This document shows positions 27,156 through 39,434 of a stretch of 64,000 nt of DNA, in pieces (position 1 is the stretch's first letter; each line of letters begins with the position of its first letter). Position numbers and translations under genes: made by a program. Source of the DNA: JAGWRA01 sp963711505 (GTDB taxonomy: Bacteria; Acidobacteriota; Vicinamibacteria; Vicinamibacterales; CAVVIG01); NCBI GenBank assembly GCA_963711505.1, contig CAVQEJ010000005.1:186001-250000 (forward strand), given 5' to 3'. The notes below the pieces were generated by a model that did not search any database, was not told the origin of the DNA, and saw only the letters and a list, made by a program, of their open reading frames with translations.

Positions 27156-27714
27156 CGATCTCGCGGGTGATGCCCGCGCGGTCGCGCTCGCCGTCCAGCC
27201 GGAGCCAGGCGCCGGCCTGCGCCTGGCGCAGGTAGCTCTCGCGGACGCGCGCCTGCAGCGCGAGATCGCGCTCGTAGCGGTCGCGGCCGGTCGCCTTGCG
27301 TCCGACGGCGGTCTCGGGGGCGATGTCGAGCAGGATCGTGAGATCGGCGGCCGGCAGGAAACGCTGGATCTCCTGCAGCCATCCGGCGTCGAGTCCCTGC
27401 GCCTCGCCGTACGCGACGCTCGAGGCGACGTACCGATCGCAGACGAGCACCTCGCCGGCGTCCAGGCCGGCGCGCAGGTCCTCTTTGCGTTCGTACCGGT
27501 TCGCCACGTACAGCAGCTGCATCACGTCGGGACCGTACTCCCGCTCGCCGTGGAGGGCCTGCTGCAACTCGTGGCCGATCGCGGTCTCGTAGGCGGGGAA
27601 CGAGACGAGCCGCACGGGGACACCGGCGCCCGCCAGGTGATCGCGCAGCGCCTCGGCCTGCGTCTGCTTGCCGCTCTGATCGAGCCCTTCGAACGCGATG
27701 AGCAATCCGGCCAT
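27121..27714 (-). CDS. tmk: Thymidylate kinase
   Basis: 197 residues. Makes dTDP from dTMP. P-loop FEGLDQSGKQTQAEAL (the Gln after GK replaces the usual Ser/Thr, as in a recognised sub-group), DR-Y motif VCDRYVASSVAYGEAQGLD, and LID-region RDRYERDLALQARVRE. It starts three bases after the lysA stop on the same strand, so it is co-transcribed with lysA. Its 3' end overlaps comF on the other strand by 35 bases. Confidence 0.92.
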   Translation of the reverse strand: MAGLLIAFEGLDQSGKQTQAEALRDHLAGAGVPVRLVSFPAYETAIGHELQQALHGEREYGPDVMQLLYVANRYERKEDLRAGLDAGEVLVCDRYVASSVAYGEAQGLDAGWLQEIQRFLPAADLTILLDIAPETAVGRKATGRDRYERDLALQARVRESYLRQAQAGAWLRLDGERDRAGITREIVTAVDRRLGRL

Positions 27715-27717
27715 CCC

Positions 27718-28959
27718 CTACTCTTCGAGCGACAGCAGATCGTCGATCGTCTGCCGCCGCCGGATGACGCGCCAGGTCCCGCCGTCCACCAGCACCTCGG
27801 CCGGCATCGGGCGCCGCAGGTAGTTCGACGCCATCGCGAAGCCGTACGCGCCGGCGTCGCGGATCACGACCTGATCGTCCACCTCGAGCGGCGGCAGCAG
27901 CCGGTCGGACCCGACGACGTCGCTGCTCTCGCAGAGCGGTCCGACGATCTCGTGCAGCACCGGTGCGCCCGCGCGGCGCTCCAGCGGCTCGATCCGGTGG
28001 AACGCCCCGTACAGCGCCGGGCGGACGAGCTCGGTCATGCCGGTATCGAGCACGGCGAACCGTCGGCCGCCGCTCCGGGTCTTCACGTCGACCACGGTCG
28101 CCACCAGCCCGCCGGCCGGGCCGACCAGGAACCGGCCGGGCTCGACGACGACCGGCAGGCCGAGCGCCTCCAGCGGCGGCAGCATGGCCGCCGCGTAGTC
28201 GGCAGCCGCCGGCACCGGATGGCCGTCGTAGGAGATGCTGAATCCTCCCCCCAGGTCGACGTACTCCAGCAGCGCCCCGGAGGCCATGAGCCGTCGCGCC
28301 GTGTCGGCGACGACCTCCGCGGCCCGGCCGATGGGCCCCGTGTCGGTGACCTGGGATCCGACGTGCGAGTGGATGGCGACCAGCGCCAGGTGGGGCCAGC
28401 GATCCGCCCGGCCGAAGATCCGGAAGGCGTCCTCGATCGGCACGCCGAATTTGTTCTCGTGCAGGCCGGTCGAGATGTGGGGATGGGTGCCGGCGTCGAT
28501 GTCCGGATTGATGCGCAGGGCGACGCGGGCGCGGACGCCCAGCCGTCCGGCCAGGGCATCAATGCGCGTCAGCTCGCCCTCCGATTCCGCGTTGATCGCC
28601 TTGACGCCGAGCGTGATGGCGCGCTCGAGCTCGGCGCGCGTCTTGCCGACGCCGGTGAAGACGATCTGCGAGGGCTCGAACCCGGCCCGGAGCGCGACGT
28701 CGATCTCACCCGCCGAATTGGCGTCGGCGTCGGCGCCGAGCCCGCGAATGAGGCGGACCAGCGCCAGCGACGAGTTCGCCTTCATGGCGTAATGGATGGC
28801 GTGGGGATGCGCTCCGAACGCGGCATCGAGGGCGCGGTAGTTCGCCCGGATCGTCTCGGCGCTGTAGACGTACAGCGGGGTGCCGGTCGCGGCGGCAATC
28901 GAGGCGAGCGGCACGCCGTCGCAGACGAGTCGTGAGTCCTGCCAGTAGAAGCCGGTCAT
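27718..28959 (-). CDS. lysA: Diaminopimelate decarboxylase
   Basis: 413 residues. PLP enzyme for the last step of lysine synthesis. The PLP lysine is in HYAMKANSSLALVR. Other marks: SHVGSQVTDTGP, the glycine loop YVDLGGGFSISYDG, VEPGRFLVGPAG, and GPLCESSDVVGSDRLLPPLE with the active-site Cys, which separates DAP from ornithine decarboxylases. Starts MTGFYWQDSRLVCDGVPL. It is first in a two-gene operon with tmk. Confidence 0.94.
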   Translation of the reverse strand: MTGFYWQDSRLVCDGVPLASIAAATGTPLYVYSAETIRANYRALDAAFGAHPHAIHYAMKANSSLALVRLIRGLGADADANSAGEIDVALRAGFEPSQIVFTGVGKTRAELERAITLGVKAINAESEGELTRIDALAGRLGVRARVALRINPDIDAGTHPHISTGLHENKFGVPIEDAFRIFGRADRWPHLALVAIHSHVGSQVTDTGPIGRAAEVVADTARRLMASGALLEYVDLGGGFSISYDGHPVPAAADYAAAMLPPLEALGLPVVVEPGRFLVGPAGGLVATVVDVKTRSGGRRFAVLDTGMTELVRPALYGAFHRIEPLERRAGAPVLHEIVGPLCESSDVVGSDRLLPPLEVDDQVVIRDAGAYGFAMASNYLRRPMPAEVLVDGGTWRVIRRRQTIDDLLSLEE

Positions 28960-29143
28960 GGTCGATCCGGGGGCATGTCGCCCCGCGGGAAATTTCCTGG
29001 GTGCGGAGCGGTTCCCCCGGCCCCCCCTGCTCGCACGCCGCGCGCGAGTGCAATGGGGGCCCCCGAGCCCCGTTCTGTTCCGTTCGCCCCGCGAAATCGC
29101 CGTGGCGATGTCATCTTACCGCGCTTGCGGTGTCCGGTGCCGT

Positions 29144-29173
29144 TTGACACCGCGAAAATCGCTTTGCTATCAT
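29144..29173 (+). promoter_or_regulatory. Strong sigma-70-type promoter of ECF sigma operon
   Basis: TTGACA (29144-29149, perfect), 18-base spacer, TATCAT (29168-29173). An ATG at 29172 falls inside the -10 element, so the sigma-factor gene must start at 29205, about 25 bases after the expected transcription start. Confidence 0.7.
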
Positions 29174-29204
29174 GCGCTGCGCCCGCCGTTTTCCCATCCA
29201 CTGC

Positions 29205-29846
29205 ATGTCTGCTGACTCCCCGGCCACACAGCCGACCAGCGTCGACGCCCTGATTCAGCGCTGTCTTGGCGGCGATCAATCCGCCTGGGAGCAGATCGTC
29301 CGCCTGCACTGGCGCAAGGTCTTCAACGTCGCCTACAAGTTCGTCGGCAAGCACGACGAAGCCGAGGACCTCACGCAGGACATCTTCCTGAAGGTGTTCA
29401 AGTCACTCGCCAGCTTCGACCGGCGGGCGAACTTCCAGACGTGGCTGATCAGCGTCAGCCGCAACCTGTGCATCGACCATTACCGGAGCGTCCGGAAGGA
29501 GCGCGAGACGATCGACCGGGCGATCGACGCCTCCGAGCTCTCGCCGGTCTCGAAGGAGACCAGCCCGTACGCCGCCGTCGAGCAGCAGGATCGCGTCGTG
29601 CTGCTCCGGCAGGCGCTCGAGGCGCTGCCGCCGACGCTGCGGACGGCCGTCGTGCTGCGCGACCTCCAGGAGCTCTCGTACCAGGAAATCGCCGACCGGC
29701 TGCGGCTGCCGGAAGGCACGGTGAAATCGCGGATCAACCGGGGCCGCGGCGAGCTCGCCACCCAGATCCGGCGGCTGCGGGCCGCCGCGGGCGACCTCGA
29801 CGAGGAGACCGGATCGAACCCGTCCGGGAACCAGGAAGCGGAGTGA
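29205..29846 (+). CDS. ECF-type RNA polymerase sigma factor
   Basis: 213 residues. Region 2: IQRCLGGDQSAWEQIVRLHW, DLTQDIFLKVFKSL, FQTWLISVSRNLCIDHYR. Region 4: ALPPTLRTAVVLRDLQELSY, QEIADRLRLPEGTVKSRINR, GRGEL. The start at 29205 is set by the promoter (see 29144-29173). It is followed five bases later by a STAS protein and then a small helical protein. No anti-sigma factor is encoded next to it, which is unusual for this class; control may be through the constitutive-looking promoter or through a distant partner. Confidence 0.9.
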   Translation: MSADSPATQPTSVDALIQRCLGGDQSAWEQIVRLHWRKVFNVAYKFVGKHDEAEDLTQDIFLKVFKSLASFDRRANFQTWLISVSRNLCIDHYRSVRKERETIDRAIDASELSPVSKETSPYAAVEQQDRVVLLRQALEALPPTLRTAVVLRDLQELSYQEIADRLRLPEGTVKSRINRGRGELATQIRRLRAAAGDLDEETGSNPSGNQEAE

Positions 29847-29850
29847 GTCG

Positions 29851-30192
29851 ATGAACCTGACAACCGAACAGACCGGCGGCGTCGCCATCGTCCGCATCGG
29901 TGAGACGCGGCTGATGTACCCCCTGCTGTCCGAATTCGCCACGACCGTCGCCGGCCTGCTGGCCGCCGGTCAGCACCAGATCCTGCTCGACCTGTCGACG
30001 GTCACCTACGTCGACAGCGCCACGATCGGCTGCCTGATGGATCTCTACCGCCAGACGGTCGCCGCCGGCGGCAAGCTGAAGCTGTCGGGGGTGCAGAAGC
30101 GGGTCGAGACGATGCTCAACCTGACCGGGGCGCAGAACTTCCTCGAGATCCATCACGACGAGCCGGAAGCCGTCCGGAGCTTCGGGAGTTAG
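29851..30192 (+). CDS. STAS-domain (anti-anti-sigma-like) protein
   Basis: 113 residues covering one STAS domain. Core LDLSTVTYVDSATIGCLMDL holds the Ser (in DSATIG) that is phosphorylated in SpoIIAA/RsbV-type proteins. The following VAAGGKLKLSGVQKRVETML is the typical second half. STAS proteins normally release a sigma factor by binding a serine kinase/anti-sigma; no such kinase is present in the window. It is co-transcribed with the ECF sigma gene upstream and a 91-residue protein downstream. Confidence 0.88.
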   Translation: MNLTTEQTGGVAIVRIGETRLMYPLLSEFATTVAGLLAAGQHQILLDLSTVTYVDSATIGCLMDLYRQTVAAGGKLKLSGVQKRVETMLNLTGAQNFLEIHHDEPEAVRSFGS

Positions 30193-30194
30193 TC

Positions 30195-30470
30195 ATGCGG
30201 AACATCAAGACGACGACCGGCGCGGAGATTGCGATCGACGGGGATCTGCTCGCGGTGATGGAAGTTCTCTACCGGGAGGTCACGGCGCGCCACGAGCTGG
30301 AGCGATCCTTCGAGGACATGATCCGGGAGATCCAGCACCTCATCGGCCAGATGACGGACGAGGAGCGACGGGCCTATCTGGCCGAGAGTCTGTTCCTGAA
30401 TACCGTGAAGTACGAGAACGACCGGCTCGAGTCCTACATGCGCAAGCTCGCGCGCCAGCCGAAGACGTAG
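30195..30470 (+). CDS. Small helical protein in ECF-STAS operon
   Basis: 91 residues, highly charged, helical throughout (VMEVLYREVTARHELERSFE, MIREIQHLIGQMTDEERRAY, LAESLFLNTVKYENDRLESY). No signal peptide, membrane span or known motif. It starts two bases after the STAS gene and ends before a bidirectional terminator, so it is the last gene of the operon. I do not recognise the family; position suggests a partner of the STAS protein or sigma factor. Confidence 0.75.
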   Translation: MRNIKTTTGAEIAIDGDLLAVMEVLYREVTARHELERSFEDMIREIQHLIGQMTDEERRAYLAESLFLNTVKYENDRLESYMRKLARQPKT

Positions 30471-30498
30471 CCCCGCCCGGAACGCCCCGTACAGACGA

Positions 30499-30523
30499 CG
30501 GGCCGGCTGATCCAGCCGGCCCG
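30499..30523. terminator. Bidirectional hairpin terminator
   Basis: Perfect 11-bp stem CGGGCCGGCTG / CAGCCGGCCCG with a three-base loop, midway between the converging 91-residue gene and lpxC. Confidence 0.75.
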
Positions 30524-30560
30524 GGAATCGCCACGACTCGATCCGGCCGCCGCGCGGCCG

Positions 30561-31463
30561 TCAGTTCGCCTTGACCGGCAGCGCCACCGGCACGCCCTCG
30601 ACCGTCGCATCGACCGGGCTCTCCACGAGGTGCCAGCAGTCGGTCTCCTCGAGGATCTTCGCCGCGAACGCCGTGTGCAGCGCGTGGCCGGCCCGCTGGG
30701 CGACCAGATGGCCGATCACCGGGTAGCCGACGAGCGCGAGGTCGCCGATGGCGTCGAGGATCTTGTGGCGGACGAACTCGTCCTCGAACCGCAGCGCGTT
30801 GTTCAGTACGCCGGTCTCGCCCACGACCACGGCGTTGTCCAGCGAGCCGCCGAGGGCCAGGCCGTTCTGCCGCAGCATCTCCACTTCCTTCAGGAAGGTG
30901 AAGGTCCGGGCCGGCGCGATCTCCTCGATGAACGTCTCTTCGGTGACCCGGATCGTCCGCGACTGGTGGCGCAGCAACGGATGGTCGTAGCTGATGCTGT
31001 AGGTCACCTTGAAGTGGTCCGACGGGTAGAGCGCGATCCGCTTGTCGCCGCGCGACAGCGCAATCGGCCGGATCACCTTCAGGTAGCGCCGCGGGGCCGC
31101 CAGCCGCTTCACGCCCGCCTCATGAATGAGGTAGACGAAGGGAGCCGCGCTGCCGTCCATGATCGGCACTTCGGGATAGTTGAGCTCGACAATGACGTTG
31201 TCGATCCCCACGCTGACCAGGGCGGCGAGCAGGTGCTCCACCGTCTCGACCGAGGCCCGGTCGCGCGCCAGCCCGGTGGCGTACCGGATCTGCGCCAGGT
31301 TGTCGATGGTCGCGGGGACTTCGAGCCCGTCCAGATCGGTCCGGCGGAACCGGATCCCGAATCCCGCGGGTGCGGGCTTGAGTGAGAGCGTCACCTTGTT
31401 GCCGGAATGAAGGCCGATTCCGGCGCACGACATCTGCCGACGGAGGGTCCGCTGTGCGTCCAT
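30561..31463 (-). CDS. lpxC: UDP-3-O-acyl-N-acetylglucosamine deacetylase LpxC
   Basis: 300 residues. Zinc deacetylase for the committed step of lipid A, so the organism makes lipopolysaccharide. Domain 1 begins QRTLRRQMSCAGIGLHSGNK, with zinc His in ETVEHLLAALVSVGIDN and NYPEVPIMDGSAAPFV. Domain 2 has ARTFTFLKEVEMLRQNGLAL, GSLDNAVVVGE, and HKILDAIGDLALVG with the second His and Asp ligands. Length matches single-domain LpxC. It lies downstream of uvrA but a terminator hairpin separates them. Confidence 0.95.
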   Translation of the reverse strand: MDAQRTLRRQMSCAGIGLHSGNKVTLSLKPAPAGFGIRFRRTDLDGLEVPATIDNLAQIRYATGLARDRASVETVEHLLAALVSVGIDNVIVELNYPEVPIMDGSAAPFVYLIHEAGVKRLAAPRRYLKVIRPIALSRGDKRIALYPSDHFKVTYSISYDHPLLRHQSRTIRVTEETFIEEIAPARTFTFLKEVEMLRQNGLALGGSLDNAVVVGETGVLNNALRFEDEFVRHKILDAIGDLALVGYPVIGHLVAQRAGHALHTAFAAKILEETDCWHLVESPVDATVEGVPVALPVKAN

Positions 31464-31517
31464 TAACCTCTCTGCATCTGACGGGCGTCAGTTCGTGTCT
31501 GTGAGAAGAGCAAAGAG

Positions 31518-31547
31518 GATGCCCGCATCCGCCCGGTCGCGGGCATC
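31518..31547 (-). terminator. Terminator after uvrA
   Basis: GATGCCCGC / GCGGGCATC 9-bp stem with 12-base loop; on the minus strand followed by CTCTTTGCTCTTCTC. It is 130 bases after the uvrA stop and before lpxC. Confidence 0.6.
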
Positions 31548-31676
31548 ATGGGCAACCGGTTCTCAAATAAGCACTTAAGCAGCATGTACCCGACGATACG
31601 GACCGCTTCCGGTCAATGGCGGCCGCCCGACCGCCAAGCAGATTCCGCCAATGTCCGGCTAATCTTACCATAAGCG

Positions 31677-34527
<2,851 letters not shown>

Positions 34528-34702
34528 CGGCTGTCGTTATCCGGCCCGGCCGGCCGGACGGCCCCGCCGGGGGCGTGCAGACGCCCCGGAGAGAGTCAGG
34601 TCCCCCGGTCGGGCCCGTTGAGAAATCGGCAAAGAAGCCATGTTACCACGAGGCAACACGGCCTCTGCAGCCGAGCTTCTGACGGGCAGGCGTGGCAGGA
34701 CT

Positions 34703-34726
34703 GGAGACCGAAGACCGGAGACGGAG
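34703..34726 (+). repeat. Short purine-rich reiterated tract
   Basis: GGAGACCGAAGACCGGAGAC and following GGAG: a degenerate GAAGACC/GGAGACC reiteration. The same GACCGAAGAC words occur on the minus strand at 49855-49893. It sits between uvrA and the esterase terminator. Confidence 0.5.
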
Positions 34727-34730
34727 AGCC

Positions 34731-34758
34731 GGGGCAAGCGGGGACACCCGCTTGCCCC
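34731..34758 (-). terminator. Terminator hairpin after esterase gene
   Basis: Perfect 12-bp stem GGGGCAAGCGGG / CCCGCTTGCCCC with a four-base loop, 12 bases after the esterase stop. The remainder of 34528-34769 shows no gene. Confidence 0.7.
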
Positions 34759-34769
34759 TGAGGGCTTCG

Positions 34770-36497
34770 TCAGTGCATCCAGGCCGTGGGGGCCCCGGCC
34801 GGGGCGTGCGTGCGGATGTGGGCCGCCATCTCGCGGATCAGTTCGGCGCTGGGCATCCCCTGCCAGCCATGCCCCTTCATCGGCCGGCCGTAGGCGAACG
34901 AGCCGTGGTACGCCGGGTGGGTCGTGGCCTTCAGGAAGTCCTCGAACAGGTAGACGGCCAGGTTCAGGTAGAAATTGTCCATGTCGCCGACGTAGAGGTG
35001 CAGCTTGTCCACCAGGTCGGGGCCGATCTTCGGCCAGTTCTCCTGCGCGTAGGCTCGCAGGTCGTAGCCGTGGGCCTTCATGTAGTCGGCCACGCTGTGA
35101 TCGATCTTCCCCGTCGCCTTGTCCCAGAGCGGCTTCGGATAGCCGTCGTCGCCGATCGGACCGTAGGTCGCCTCCCAGATCTCGAGCTGCTGGCCCGAAC
35201 GGCCGTGGCTGCCGAGGGTCGCCTCGAGCTGGCTCAACTGTTCGACGGTATTCGCCGGCTGGCCGTCGCTCTCGCGCCGGAAGAACCGGGGCGGCACGTA
35301 CCACGCGTGCGTCGGGTTCGGCGGGGCGAACGCGTTGTCGTCGTTGTAGATGTCGATCAGCATGTCGCGCCGGAAGTCGATCGGATCGGGATAGAACGTC
35401 CAGGTGCCGTTGAAGAACGTCGGGTGATAGAGCTGCAGGGCCAGCGACTCCCACCCGCCGGTGGACCCGCCGGTGAGGACGCGGGCGTACGGCTTCGCCA
35501 GCATCCGGAAGTGCGATTCGAGGTAGGGCACGAGCTCCGTGAGGAGCGCGTCACCGTACGGCCCGTTGTTCACCGAGTTCACCGCGTACGAATCGTCGAA
35601 GTACGGCGTCGGATGCTGGAAGGTGACGGCAATCATGCGCGGGAAGTGGTCCGAGTTCCACGACCGGTAGAACTCGTAGCCGGTCTCGCGCCCCAGGGAT
35701 TCCCGCCGCGCCCGGGCGGCGTCGGTCTCGGGCCGCTGCTCGGTCGTGAAGCCGAACGGCGGGTTGAGCCCGAAGTGGCCCTGCACGTAGACGGTGGGAT
35801 AGTGGACGGCCGGATGCGTGGCATAGCCCTTCGGCAGCAGCACCGTCGCGCCGATGTACATCGGATGGCCCCAGAAGGCGGTGAGCAGCCGGCTCTGGAT
35901 CTTCACGTGCTTCACCCACTCGGTATCGAGCGGCACTTCCACGGGCGCGATGGTCTTGTCGAGGCTCAGCGTGATGTCGTAGCCGTCGCGCGGGTCGAGG
36001 TGCACCTTGCGGACGTCGCTGTAGAAGTTGCCGGGCGACGTGTTCCACTGTTGGCCCTCCCACTGATCCATGTGGGCCCAGATCACGTGGCCGTCGGCGC
36101 GGTGGAACTCGGTATAGACGTTGAGCACCGCCTGCACGTCGTAGTCGCCCGGCGGAATGTCGCGCAGGGCCTTCAGCGGATACCCGAGCGTGCGGCCGTC
36201 GATCACCGCAGCCGTGCCGGGCTTCAGCTGCACGACGTCGGTCCCGAAGAACGGCACGCTGACCCACGAGCCGGCCTGCAGCCGGGGCTCCGGCGTCTCG
36301 TCGCGCGAGATGACCACGAAGACGCGTCCCGTCACCGGCGTCTCGCGCGTGGCGGTCGGCACGGTGATCTCGAAGCGGATGTTACCGGCGTCGGGCGCCT
36401 GCACGCGGCGGGTGCAGGCGGTCCCCAGCAGACCGAGGCCGACGGCGAACACGGCGAGCCGCCAGAGGCGGATGCGTGCGGACACGTGGGAAGCCAT
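34770..36497 (-). CDS. Putative esterase lipoprotein (esterase D-like fold)
   Basis: 575 residues. Lipoprotein signal (LWRLAVFAVGLGLLGTAC). The N-terminal 200 residues are a beta-rich domain (IRFEITVPTATRETPVTGRV, GDYDVQAVLNVYTEF). The C-terminal part is an alpha/beta hydrolase of the putative-esterase group: GATVLLPKGYATHPAVHYPT, LLTELVPYLESHFRM, nucleophile elbow VLTGGSTGGWESLAL (Gly-Gly-Ser-Thr-Gly), and a late HLYVGDMDNFYLN that fits the acid residue. ATG 36497 has GGGAGGGAG upstream. The substrate is unknown; a carbohydrate or peptide ester in the envelope is possible. It stands alone between uvrA and the CoA-transferase gene. Confidence 0.82.
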   Translation of the reverse strand: MASHVSARIRLWRLAVFAVGLGLLGTACTRRVQAPDAGNIRFEITVPTATRETPVTGRVFVVISRDETPEPRLQAGSWVSVPFFGTDVVQLKPGTAAVIDGRTLGYPLKALRDIPPGDYDVQAVLNVYTEFHRADGHVIWAHMDQWEGQQWNTSPGNFYSDVRKVHLDPRDGYDITLSLDKTIAPVEVPLDTEWVKHVKIQSRLLTAFWGHPMYIGATVLLPKGYATHPAVHYPTVYVQGHFGLNPPFGFTTEQRPETDAARARRESLGRETGYEFYRSWNSDHFPRMIAVTFQHPTPYFDDSYAVNSVNNGPYGDALLTELVPYLESHFRMLAKPYARVLTGGSTGGWESLALQLYHPTFFNGTWTFYPDPIDFRRDMLIDIYNDDNAFAPPNPTHAWYVPPRFFRRESDGQPANTVEQLSQLEATLGSHGRSGQQLEIWEATYGPIGDDGYPKPLWDKATGKIDHSVADYMKAHGYDLRAYAQENWPKIGPDLVDKLHLYVGDMDNFYLNLAVYLFEDFLKATTHPAYHGSFAYGRPMKGHGWQGMPSAELIREMAAHIRTHAPAGAPTAWMH

Positions 36498-36570
36498 CGC
36501 TCTCCCTCCCTGTTCACGTGAGGCTCCGGGCTGCGCCCGACCCTTCAATCGACGCGCTGCTCCGGCCGAG

Positions 36571-37754
36571 TCAGACGATCCCGTCCGCCCGCAGCCGCTG
36601 CCGTGCCGCCTCGTCGAGGCCGACGGCCTCGAGCACCGCGTCGGTGTCGGCACCGAGCGCGGGCGCGGGCTGCACCGGCACCCGCAGCGCGTGCGTCTCG
36701 TCGCCGGGGCTGGCGAAGACGATCGGCATGCGGATGTATCGCGTGCCGCCCCGTTCGACCAGCGCGCCGCGCGCCCGCAGGTGCGGGTCGGCGAGCGCCT
36801 CGGGCACGCTGTTCACCGCCGTCAGGCAGATGTCCACGTCCCGGAACCGATCGAGCCATTCCTGCAGGCTCGCCTCGCGGAAGATCGCCGCCACCGTCTC
36901 GCGCACCTGCCGCTGTGTGTCGCCGCCGGCGAACTGCAGCGCGGTCAGATTGGGGCGGCCGACACGCTCGCAGAACACGGTCCAGAACTTCGTCTCGAGC
37001 GCCCCGAGCGCCACGAAGCGGCCGTCGGCCGTCCGGTAGATGTTGTAGCAGGCCTCCCGGCCGGTGATCGGCAGCTCGGCCGGATCCCGTTCGCTGCCGT
37101 CGACGAGCCAGCGCGCCGCCGGAAAGAGGAGCCACGAGAGGGCGGCCTCGTGGATCGGCACGTCGATCGTGCTCCCCTCGCCGGTCCGTTCGCGCGCGAA
37201 CAGTCCGGCCAGCATGGCGGACGCGGCGCTCAGGGCCGCGCCGATGTCGGCCAGCAGCATGCGCGGCACGCGGGGGGCGGCAGCATCCTGCTCGTCGACC
37301 CCGAACAGGCCGGCGAGCGCGACGTAGTTGATGTCGTGGGCCGGCCGCTCGGCGTACGGCCCGGTCTGGCCGAAGCCGGTGATGGAGCAGTACACCATCG
37401 CCGGGTGCCGCGCCCGGACCGACGCCGCGTCGACGCCGAGGCGGCGGGCGGTCTGCGGGCGGAAGCTCTCGACGAGCACGTCGCTGCGCGCGACGAGCGC
37501 ATCGAGCACGTCCCGGGCGCCGGCCGCCCGGAGATCCAGCGTCACGCTGCGCTTGTTCCGGTTCAGCACCTCGAAGTACACGCTCGTGCCGTCGACCCGG
37601 GCGGGAAATCGCGTGTCGGATCGCCGCCGCGCGGGTCCTCGATCTTGATCACCTCGGCGCCCAGCTCGGCGAGCATCAGCGTCGCATACGCGCCGGGCAG
37701 CAGACGCGTCAGGTCGAGCACCCGGACGCCGTCGAGCGGCTTACGCGGCGCCAT
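36571..37754 (-). CDS. CaiB/BaiF-type CoA-transferase (frameshift near 37600)
   Basis: About 394 residues, class III CoA-transferase. N-terminal part in one frame: LDGVRVLDLTRLLPGAYATL, MLAELGAEVIKIEDPRGGDP. The rest in another: YFEVLNRNKRSVTLDLR, DVLVESFRPQTARRLGVDAA, SITGFGQTGPYAERPAHDIN and GREACYNIYRTADGRFVALG. The break is at CCCGGGCGGG (37596-37605 plus strand), where one base is missing; adding it gives DFPARVDGTSVYFEVLN. The catalytic Asp of the family follows GREACYNIYRTADG-type sequence later in the chain but I cannot fix it. The substrate is unknown. Its start overlaps the end of the permease gene by 14 bases. Confidence 0.85.
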
Positions 37755-39295
37755 CGGGGGCGGCGGTGTCCTTGCGCAGTTCGCTGTGGTGGATGCCGTA
37801 CAGGTAGTAGATCACCAGGCCGATCGCGAGCCAGACGACGAAGCGGATCCAGGTGATCGTCGGCAGTTCGAGCATCAGGTACACGCACATCACGACGGAC
37901 AGGATCGGCACCAGCGGCACGAACGGCGTCCGGAACGGCCGGTGCTGCTCCGGGTTGGTCCGCCGCAGCACGACGATGCCGATCGACACCAGGGCGAACG
38001 CGAACAACGTGCCGATGTTCGTCAGCTCGACGACCTCGTTGATGTTCGAGATCGACGCGAAGGCCGCCACGAACACGCCCGTCAGGATCGTCGTCACGTA
38101 CGGCGTCCGGTACTTCGGGTGCACCTTGGCCGCCCACGGCGGCAGCAGACCGTCGCGCGCCATCGAGAAGAAGATCCGCGGCTGCCCGAGCTGGAACACG
38201 ACGAGCACGGACGTGGTGGCGAAGACCGCGCCGAGCGACACGACACCGGCCGCCCAGTTCATGCCGATGCCCGAGAACGCCGTCGCGAGCGGCTCGGCGG
38301 TGTCGAGGAACTTGTCAGTTCAGCAGCCCGGTCAGCACGATGGCGACCACGATGTAGATGATCGTGCAGACGACGAGGCTGGCGATCATCGCAATCGGCA
38401 TGTCCCGCTGCGGGTTGCGCGCCTCCTCGGCCGCCGTCGAGACGGCGTCGAAGCCGATGTAGGCGAAGAAGATGATCGCCGCCGCGCTCGAGATGCCCTT
38501 GAATCCGTTCGGCGCGAACGGATGCCAGTTGGCCGGCTTCACGTAGAACGAGCCGACGATCGACGAAGAAGGCGATGATGATCAGCTTCAGCGCCACCAT
38601 CGCCGAGTTCAGGAACGCGCTCTCCTGGATGCCCCGCACGAGCACCCACGTGATCAGCGCCACGATCGTGAAGGCCGGCAGATTGAACACGATCGGCAGG
38701 CCGCCGATCCGCGGCGCGCTCAGGTACGCCTGATAGGCATGGGCGACCACGGGCCCGAGCGTCGCGACGTTGATGTGGGCCGCCTGCGCCGCGCGCACCT
38801 GCTCGCCCGCCTGGATGGCCGACCGGAAGTCCATGCCGAGCCACGCCGGCCAGGCGATGCCCAGCCCCCGCAGCAGCTCCTGGAAGTAACCCGGACCAGG
38901 AGACCGCCACGGCGACGTTCCCGATCGGCGTATTCCAGGATCAGGTCCCAGCCGATGATCCACGCGATGAGCTCGCCGAGCGTGGCGTACGCGTAGGTGT
39001 ACGCCGATCCGGCGACCGGCACCATCGCCGCGAACTCCGCGTAGCAGAGCGCCGCGAAGCCGCAGGCGATGGCCGTGAGCACGAACGACAGCGCCACGGC
39101 CGGGCCGGCGCCGATGTGCTCGCCGCCGCCGGCGGCCGCCGTCCCCACGGTCGAGAAGATTCCTGCGCCGATGATCGCGCCGATGCCGAGGGCCGTCAGC
39201 TGCACCGGCCCAAGCGTCCGCTTGAGCGTCTGGCCGGGCTCCTCGGTGTCGCCCACCAGCCGGGCGAGCGATTTCGTCTTGAAGAGTTGGGACAT
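37741..39295 (-). CDS. APC-family amino acid permease (four frameshifts)
   Basis: About 517 residues, cationic-amino-acid-transporter type with 12 or more spans. Starts MSQLFKTKSLARLVGDTEEP; GIGAIIGAGIFSTVGTAAAG is the substrate-binding first span. Later parts include VAGSAYTYAYATLGELIAWI, IIFFAYIGFDAVSTAAEEAR and QPRIFFSMARDGLLPPWAAK. The frame shifts at about 38926, 38890, 38561 and 38316; each is repaired by removing one base, and the total length (one more than a multiple of three) agrees with four insertions. The restored joins are YAIGNVAVAVSWSGYF, AFFVIVGSFYVKP and GLLNYKFLDTAEP. The gene is otherwise complete, so I take it as functional. Substrate not determined. Confidence 0.87.
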
Positions 39296-39434
39296 GGGTC
39301 AGGGCCTCTCTGACTGGGTCCGTGGCGTTGGCGGCGCGCACCGGGAGCGGGCGCACCCGACGCCGCGCTGCGGCTGCCGCCGCAGCGGGCCTGCGTATTC
39401 TACTTGCTGCGCGGACGGATCGACAGAGGGCGGG

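Noticed and set aside
36571..39295. Permease and CoA-transferase genes as pseudogenes
   Set aside because: Every break is repaired by one base and all conserved motifs are present on both sides, which fits sequencing error better than decay.
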